64,000 nucleotides of DNA from Austropuccinia psidii (Eukaryota; Basidiomycota; Pucciniomycetes; Pucciniales; Sphaerophragmiaceae). Location of the stretch: the NCBI GenBank assembly GCA_023105745.1, contig JALGQZ010000011.1:14909975-14973974 (forward strand). Reading direction: 5' to 3'. The notes under the pieces are model-generated. The model was given only the letters and a program-made list of their open reading frames with translations. It had not been told where the DNA came from and did no database searches. A program made the translations under genes and the position numbers. This document shows, piece by piece, positions 57,611-64,000 of the stretch; position 1 is the first letter of the stretch; the number at the start of each line of letters is the position of its first letter.

Positions 57611-59625
57611 AAGGTAATTGTTACAAGAAATGCAAACTTCAATGAAAAAGTTTTTCCTTACGTCTTAGGTGGTAAGAATAAAAACTTGTGGGCTATTGAA
57701 ACCATGCCAACAGGGAAATGTTTGGATGAACTTGATGTTCATCCAGTGGAAATAAGAGATGTACTATCTGAACGAACTGAATCTTCTTCTGAAGGGAAAA
57801 ATCTAGTCAAAAACATAGGAGCACAGCAAGAAACAACTAATGAAAAAACAATCAATGACGACAACTCAACTCAAGAAGGGATGAATGACCAACAGCAGGT
57901 TGACAGTAACACTGGGATTACTAGGATACAAGTAATTGGTCCTCGTCATCCTACTATTATCACTGCTAACGTTGACCCCCTGCACATACTACCATACAAA
58001 AGAAGGGTGGTAGCTTACCTTAGCACAGCAGACGATGCACCTGCTACATATCAAAGTGCCCTGAAATCTGAAGATAAAGAGGCATGGATGTTGGCAATAG
58101 AAAAGGAACTAACAACAATGAACAACCTAAATGTATGGGAGGTTGTAGAACTTAGGAAAGAATATAAGATTGTGGGCACAACGTGGGTCTTCAAGCTAAA
58201 AAGGAACCACCAAAATACGGTTATTGAGCACAAGGCTAGACTCTGTGCACAGGGGTTTATGCAGACTCCCGGCATAGACTTTGATAAAACCTATGCTCCT
58301 ACAGGTCGACTTAACTCCCTTAGAGCACTAATTGCTCATGCATTTGCTAATAATTTAGACTTTCATCAGATAGACGTCAAGAGTGCATTCTTCAATGCAC
58401 CGCTTAGAGAAACTGTCTATCTGAGTATTCTAAAAGGCTTGGACCTTAACCACCGACAATACTGTCTTTGTCTTAAAAAGGCAATATACGGCCTCAAACA
58501 AGCTCCATTAGCATGGTACACTCATCTTAAAACATGGCTGCTAGATTCAGGCTTTCTGGTCTGCAAACTAGACCCATGTGTATTCTATAGGAAGACACCA
58601 GATCAAATATGGATATATGTCCATGTTGATGACATGAAAATTTTTGGGCAAAGCCAACAAGGCTTCAAAGAGCAAATCAACAATGAATTCCAGATTAAAG
58701 ACCTTGGGCCTGCGGACTTGCTATTGGGAGTTAAAGTGAATCAATCACAAAGTTTCATAACCCTGAACCAACAACACTTCATCGAATCACTGCTGCACTC
58801 TTATGGAATGCAGGAGTGTAAGATTGTAAGCACTCCTCTCGTACCAAATTTGCACTTAGGGCCGGCTACAGAGAATTAGAGAAAAACCTTTTGTCTATTG
58901 AGATCAACTATTGTAGTGCCATTGGCAGCATAAATTACCTCAGCACAGCCACTTGACCCGACCTCACTTTCGCCGTCAGCTTCTTGTCTCAATATTTGGA
59001 AAAACCAGGCATACAGCACTGGAAGGCCTTCTTACATGTACTAAAGTACCTTCGGGGCACACAAGATGTGGGGCTTTGCTACATGCACAACAGGAAGTCT
59101 GGTCTAGTTGCGTTCAGTGATGCTGACTGGGGTAATTGCCATGAAACACAATGTTCAACCTCTGGCTTCCTTGCACAAATGCACGGTTGTCTTATTTTCT
59201 TGAAAACAAGAAAACAACCATCCGTGTCAATCTCAACAGCTGAGGCTGAATACAAATCTCTATGCGATTTGACCTCAGAACTCCTGTGGTTTCACCAGTG
59301 GTGTCAAGAAGCTGAAATTTACCAGTTTGACAACGCGATAATAGTCTGGGAAGACAATCAGAGTTGCATTAGTAATGCTAATGGCAATTGCAACCTCAAT
59401 AACAAACAAATGAAAAATGTGGATATACAGCTCCACTTTGTCAAGGAAGAAATCCAATCCAATTTCATTAAGCTGCAATATGCTCCAACACTGGACATGT
59501 TAGCTGACTTCCTTACAAAGTCAGTAACAAAAAACAATCTACAACGTGCCTTAACAAGCTTAGGAGTTTGTGGGCTAGGAGTGAGGGGGGGTGTCAAAAA
59601 TCAAGCCATGATGAGCTTAGGTTAG
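57611..59625 (+). pseudogene. Copia-A reverse transcriptase and RNase H, broken
   Basis: It resumes the Copia-A frame after Copia-B. VGTTWVFKLKRN, QIDVKSAFFNAPL, KKAIYGLKQAPLAWY and YVHVDDMKIFG are reverse transcriptase motifs with the two Asp present. A TAG at 58877, a frameshift and a TGA near 58954 (in the place where Copia-B has CGA in ATRPD) break it. From 58984 RNase H continues with FSDADWGNCHE, STAEAEYKSL, WEDNQSCIS and MLADFLTKSV to 59625. A polypurine tract (GTGAGGGGGGG) precedes the 3' LTR. Confidence 0.9.
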
Positions 59626-59952
59626 TCAATCCTACCCCAAAAACACACCTGCCGTAGGCAGCATGGCATGGTCCAGAAACTAACTTTGAACCATACCTTT
59701 AGACCAAGATCTCACGACGTATGAGTAGTTACAAGTCCGTTGACATTGCCTAGCGATGTGAACAATGCTCGTACAAAATCTCGTAATAAAGAATATAAAA
59801 AGGCCCTCCTTCATGGGAAGGAGGAGCCATAAGGACTACAGGGGAGTCTCAATCAAATACACATTTATTGTACTTTAGATAAACCTTTTTGTAAAAGCTT
59901 TACCTTTGTAAAAACACTCTTGCTATAAAATAAAAACTTCAATACTTCAACA
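59592..59952 (+). repeat. Copia-A 3' LTR
   Basis: TGTCAAAAATC...CTTCAACA, the partner of 50059-50409, roughly 95 percent alike by eye. Confidence 0.92.
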
Positions 59953-61415
59953 GGTTCTTGAAGCTATAAGCAGTGTGGATATTAATCTTGAAGTCATTTG
60001 AAATATCAATTGGCTTAAAGATAGTCTTTTTTATGATGGGAGAAAATAAAGGGTGGAAGAATTGATTTTTTGGAATTTGAAATAACTTTTCAACTTACTT
60101 CTTTTTCTAAAAGATTTTGTTAAAAAGTAAGTGAAACGAAAATCTTGTTTTATATTTAGAAATCTTATTTTTCAAATTTCACAGTATATAAGGAACATAT
60201 TGATAATATTTCATCTTGTATATGGGTTTGGAATGTTCAGATCTATTGGAGACTTCTTTCCTTGAAATATATTGGAGAAGATATAAATATATATCTTAAT
60301 TAAAAGGATTCGCGATTCAATAAGTTTGTGAAGAACAGGTCTTCAATATAATTTTTATATATCCACTTGAATCAATCAATTTTAAAAACAAAAATTCTAA
60401 ATGGCGGAAGTTTTCTACAGGTATGTATATCCCAAACAAATGAGTTTGAAAGGCTCTTTGATTCAGCGTTTTATCTTTTTTAGAGAAGATATCATTTATT
60501 TTCTCTTAAAAAGGAACTTCCATCAAGATACCCTTTCCTACCCTGGGAATTGAGAAGAAAACAAAACTTGTTATTGTGGCGTTGAAAGTTACATTTTCAA
60601 TTCCATTCAAAGCACAAAAACTGACAACGTGAAACAATTGAATAAAATAACCTGAAAATTCCTCATATCCTCTTTCTCAAAATTTTATAGTATATAATTT
60701 TTAGATAATAATAATATTCTAAATTTTATGGAAATTTCATACATTTAAAGAGAATTTGATGCCTTTTAGAAAGATCATTTGATAAAATCTTTCAGGGCTT
60801 GAGTTTGGAAGGAAGAGTGATTTTTGCTATCAAACTGGTAATTGTAGGGAAAAGGTTGTTTTCTAATAGTTGACCCCATAATATCACAGAGTATCTTATG
60901 CTCCCAATTCATTTGAAATCACCATTTGTTGCAATTTTGAAATATTGAAAAAATGAGCACAAAATACCAAACATAAAATAACTTCCTTTCAATGGCCTTT
61001 TGAATAAGTTCCTTCAATGCAAAACTACTATAGTATCACAACTTTAATATTTAACATGATCTTACTAAAGGGGAAAAATCTAAACGTGTTATCAGAAAGA
61101 GCCCTTTGAATAATGAAAAACTATGCATATATCTAGAATCCTAAATGCTTTCACCAAAATATTTTATCTCAGTATGATGTTGATCTTTAGGATTATAGGA
61201 AATTCATTTAAACTTGAAAATAACATTAAACATAAATTGAGTATTCCCCAGGAAACTTGCGGTATGTGAGTATTTGTCCATGAAATATACTCTATTGATT
61301 GGTACCAATATCTTATACAAGGATGAGAATGGAAAATATGATTAATTTGTATCCTTTTAAAAACTTTTCTTGATTTAATATTTCATTGTTTATGGTTAAG
61401 TAAATACTGACACTT
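59953..61415 (+). repeat. Duplicated locus, copy 2, right part after the LTR insertions
   Basis: 59953-60190 has no counterpart in copy 1. From about 60190 the sequence follows 10150-11560, for example ATATTGATAATAT and CTTCCATCAAGA near 60515/10485. No gene is seen. Confidence 0.6.
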
Positions 61416-63230
61416 TGTCAGCCTGAGAGCTATTTTAATATACCCAAAAGACCATGAATAAGAAAATTATGTTATAATTATGAATAAATGAATCTATTTA
61501 TATTATACAAACAAAAATTGAATATAAATAGGAAATTTATATAAAAATTTAAACATTTCATTATAAGAAAAAATTAAGAATACATTAAAATCTAAAAATT
61601 TGAAAACACAATTTTACTTGAAAAAATGAAGTAAAAATGAATTTTCAACAGAAATAGTAAAGTTAAGATATGTTTAGAGAAAAGTTAAAGAAAAATTATT
61701 ATAGATTTTTCTCCAATAAATAAATGTATGGAAATTATTTCACCATTGGATTCTTCATAAAATATAAGATGGGGTCACCTCTGGGTGAAATTTCTGTAAC
61801 TCAACTCTGAAGAAGCTTAAATTAAGTTTTTGGTATTTTGTGAATAAAAATTGAAAGTTCTCAAAAGAATAATTTAATTAACACCAAATGTGCTTTTACC
61901 CATCAATTTTGGTGTTGAAGTTAAGGTGTTGTGTGTAAATTAGAAGTTTTGAGGAATTGAAGTATTTTCAATTGAAATGTCAAAATGTGTGCATGTATTA
62001 CATAATTGAACTTTCATTTAAATATGAGGTTTCAATTATTGGAATTTTGTACTGCAGAAAATATATTGGATTACGTATGTAAATTACAAATATAATAAAT
62101 GATGAGGAATTAAAGAAAGAATAAATTGGGAGGATTAATCCTGGGGGGCAGAGGAATCTTGGGTACAAGGGTTCCAAAATACCCCAAATTCCTTTCTGAC
62201 AGACGTGGGTTGTCAAAATTAACACAAAAGTCCATAAATTATGGCCTGGAATTAATCACAGGGTCTGTGACTCAATTTATGATGAGGATTGGTGTTCAAC
62301 TAGGGAAGTTTTAAGTGTTGCCAAGAGGGTAAAACTACAATTAAGCCAAAGAAATATTAGTAAAAACAGTTTTGAGTGGTATTGATGTGTCTTACACACA
62401 TTCTGATGTGTTTTGAAGGCTTTAAGCCAGGTATTGCTATACCAATGGCTGATTTAAGGGTGTAAAATGCCTAATACCATCCCTTTTTTGTTTCAAGCAG
62501 GGTTCAATTATGCCATAATTCACTTTTATGTTGTCAGAGTGTTCCTCACGACTGACAAGAGTAGATGTGCTTTTGGAGTAAGAGAAATGGTGTTAATAAA
62601 AGAGTGTCTTCCTTTCCCCACTTCTTTCTTCATCTTGTAACCTTTTCCTTTAATAATTAGCTTAAATACTGTTAATCCAATCAATAAAATATTTCAACCA
62701 CCAATTTTATATCATTTTAGAACTTCAACCATATGAAAAAGTCATTCTAGTCTTTTTTTTTAATTCTTACAATCAATTTAACCCTTAAACCACCCCAAAA
62801 TTGAATTAAAACATCTTTCATTACTGTTAGCTTTCTCACTTTCTTTCCAATTCACTAAGGTCATTCTTGGGTGTGTTTTCTCTTTGATAATCTCTTCAAA
62901 GAATTTTCCATATTAATCTCCTGCAATTATTTTCTCAATTTATTCCAATTGAAATTGTACTTGAAGAAATTTCTGTTTTTGCCTTAAATATCTCTTGTAA
63001 AGTATTTTATGATAAGTTTTTATTGTTGGTAAAACAATAAATCATTATAATACTATTTTTTATACGAAAAAAGTTAAAAAAAAGGTTGGTGTATTTTCTC
63101 TTAGAAATTTCACATTTTACTATATTTTGTTAAATTTTACCTTATAAAGATTTTGACAACAGGAAAAGTACTTAATTTTCATCAAAGTTTCATATCCACA
63201 TCTTACGCACTTATCTCCAGCTATGATTTC
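61416..63230. mobile_element. Probable non-autonomous element, absent from copy 1 of the locus
   Basis: The homology to copy 1 stops at 61415 and resumes at about 63235, so some 1.8 kb was inserted or lost. The left border reads TGTCAGCCTGAGAGC, like the TGTCAG ends at 12363 and 46850. The first 650 bases match the window start (1-557) in inverted orientation. The right border is uncertain. I find no coding sequence; 62126-62314 and the other short frames have no motif. Confidence 0.45.
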
Positions 63231-64000
63231 AAACAAATCAATTCCATTGTTATGTCTGGATGAGTCTAAATAACAGATATAAATTAGTAAATACAAGGTG
63301 CAAGTAGGACTGTGACATATGTATGTGGAGTAATTATAAAAATTTTTAGGGCCCCACTATTGAGAATAGTGGTTATGAGCCAGTCAAGACAACATGTTGA
63401 AGTGGTTATGAATTGATTTATTATAATAAACACTAGAATAATTATTATTATGGTAACATATTTATATATTCTGAGGGTTCCTTCTGTTCCAGATGGCATA
63501 GCCACATAAGAATATGCTGATAAGAGGATGGAGGTATTTTTCTAGGTGGAAAGACTTTTTTTATCTCAATTCAGGGTTAAAAGAGGTGGATGATATTTTA
63601 CCACATTTCTAGAGTGAAGAATTCCACCCAGGTGGTTGGGTTGTGAGTTCCTAAATGTGATTTCAGACCCACATATCAACCTTCTGCACCCACAAGAGGT
63701 GAAAAATTTGACCAACAAAGGTTTAAGGTGTATCATTTAATCTAAAATTCATCTAACAAGGTTATGATAATTTCTGGGTGACCTTTATTACACAGTTCAT
63801 GAGGGGAAATTCAAAATAATCAATTGGGTTCTTTTGACACATAATTAAATTGTATGTGATTAATTCCCACCTTAATGTTAAATACCACTTTGATTGCATC
63901 TATGAGATATGCATTATGAGTATTAAAATTATAAATAGCATTCTAACTGCTTTGAAACCTCATAATTGAACTATATGGGATAATATCCCACAGTAACACT
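63231..64000 (+). repeat. Duplicated locus, copy 2, far right part
   Basis: It follows 11575-12360: the CTATTGAGAATAGTGGTTAT block, CCCAGGTGGTTG, ACCCACATATCAACCTTCTGC and the final CCACAGTAACACT, which is where copy 1 meets the foldback element. No gene is seen. Confidence 0.65.

Larger units (their letters stand above)
50059..59952 (+). mobile_element. Copia-A, decayed Ty1/copia LTR retrotransposon split by Copia-B
   Basis: LTRs are at 50059-50409 and 59592-59952, starting TGTCAA and ending CTTCAACA. The flanks AGTTC and GGTTC give a 5-bp duplication with one mismatch. It lies 50 bp from the Ty3-type element, in copy 2 of the duplicated locus. Order: gag, protease, integrase, [Copia-B], reverse transcriptase, RNase H. 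Several stops, frameshifts and a lost integrase Asp show it is dead. Confidence 0.93.

Overview
The window is an AT-rich, transposon-dominated stretch of a fungal genome, most likely a rust fungus (Pucciniales). That assignment rests on the style of the Copia, Ty3 and Tnp2-like CACTA proteins, on short spliceosomal introns and on very AT-rich intergenic DNA. I see no convincing host protein-coding gene. Everything recognisable is a mobile element, a fragment of one, or a tRNA-like sequence that elements have hit.

Layout. A diverged duplicated locus forms the base: copy 1 is about 558-2712 plus 9565-12362; copy 2 is about 18961-21188, 30064-31010 and then 59953 to the end, split by later insertions. 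Each copy carries an intron-containing tRNA-Asp(GUC)-like gene, and copy 2 has a second tandem tRNA at 30416-30522. The first tRNA of each copy is split by a CACTA DNA transposon: CACTA-1 (2713-9564, decayed) and CACTA-2 (21189-30063, with 35-bp terminal inverted repeats and TCA target duplications). A Ty3-type LTR element (31011-50008, minus strand) entered copy 2 and has lost its reverse transcriptase and integrase core. It was itself hit by CACTA-3 (34219-40640, 49-bp terminal inverted repeats, GTA duplications) and by a 1,505-bp TGTCAG-ended element (45346-46850). Copia-A (50059-59952) lies next to the Ty3-type element, and a young Copia-B (52479-57610, AAGGT duplications, near-identical LTRs) lies inside Copia-A. 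A 4.8-kb foldback element with related TGTCAG ends fills 12363-17171.

How the genes fit together. Each CACTA element has two convergent genes: a Tnp2-type DDE transposase, and a second, three-exon gene of unknown function that I call the partner gene. All six copies carry stops or frameshifts.

The main finding is that all three CACTA elements sit at the same nucleotide of a pol III A box: TAGTTCA| in the two tRNA-Asp-like genes and TGGTGTA| in a different tRNA-like sequence inside the Ty3-type element. This suggests a CACTA lineage that targets tRNA genes. Second, both Copia elements have a primer-binding site complementary to the anticodon arm of tRNA-Tyr(GUA), implying half-tRNA priming like that of Drosophila copia but with a different tRNA.
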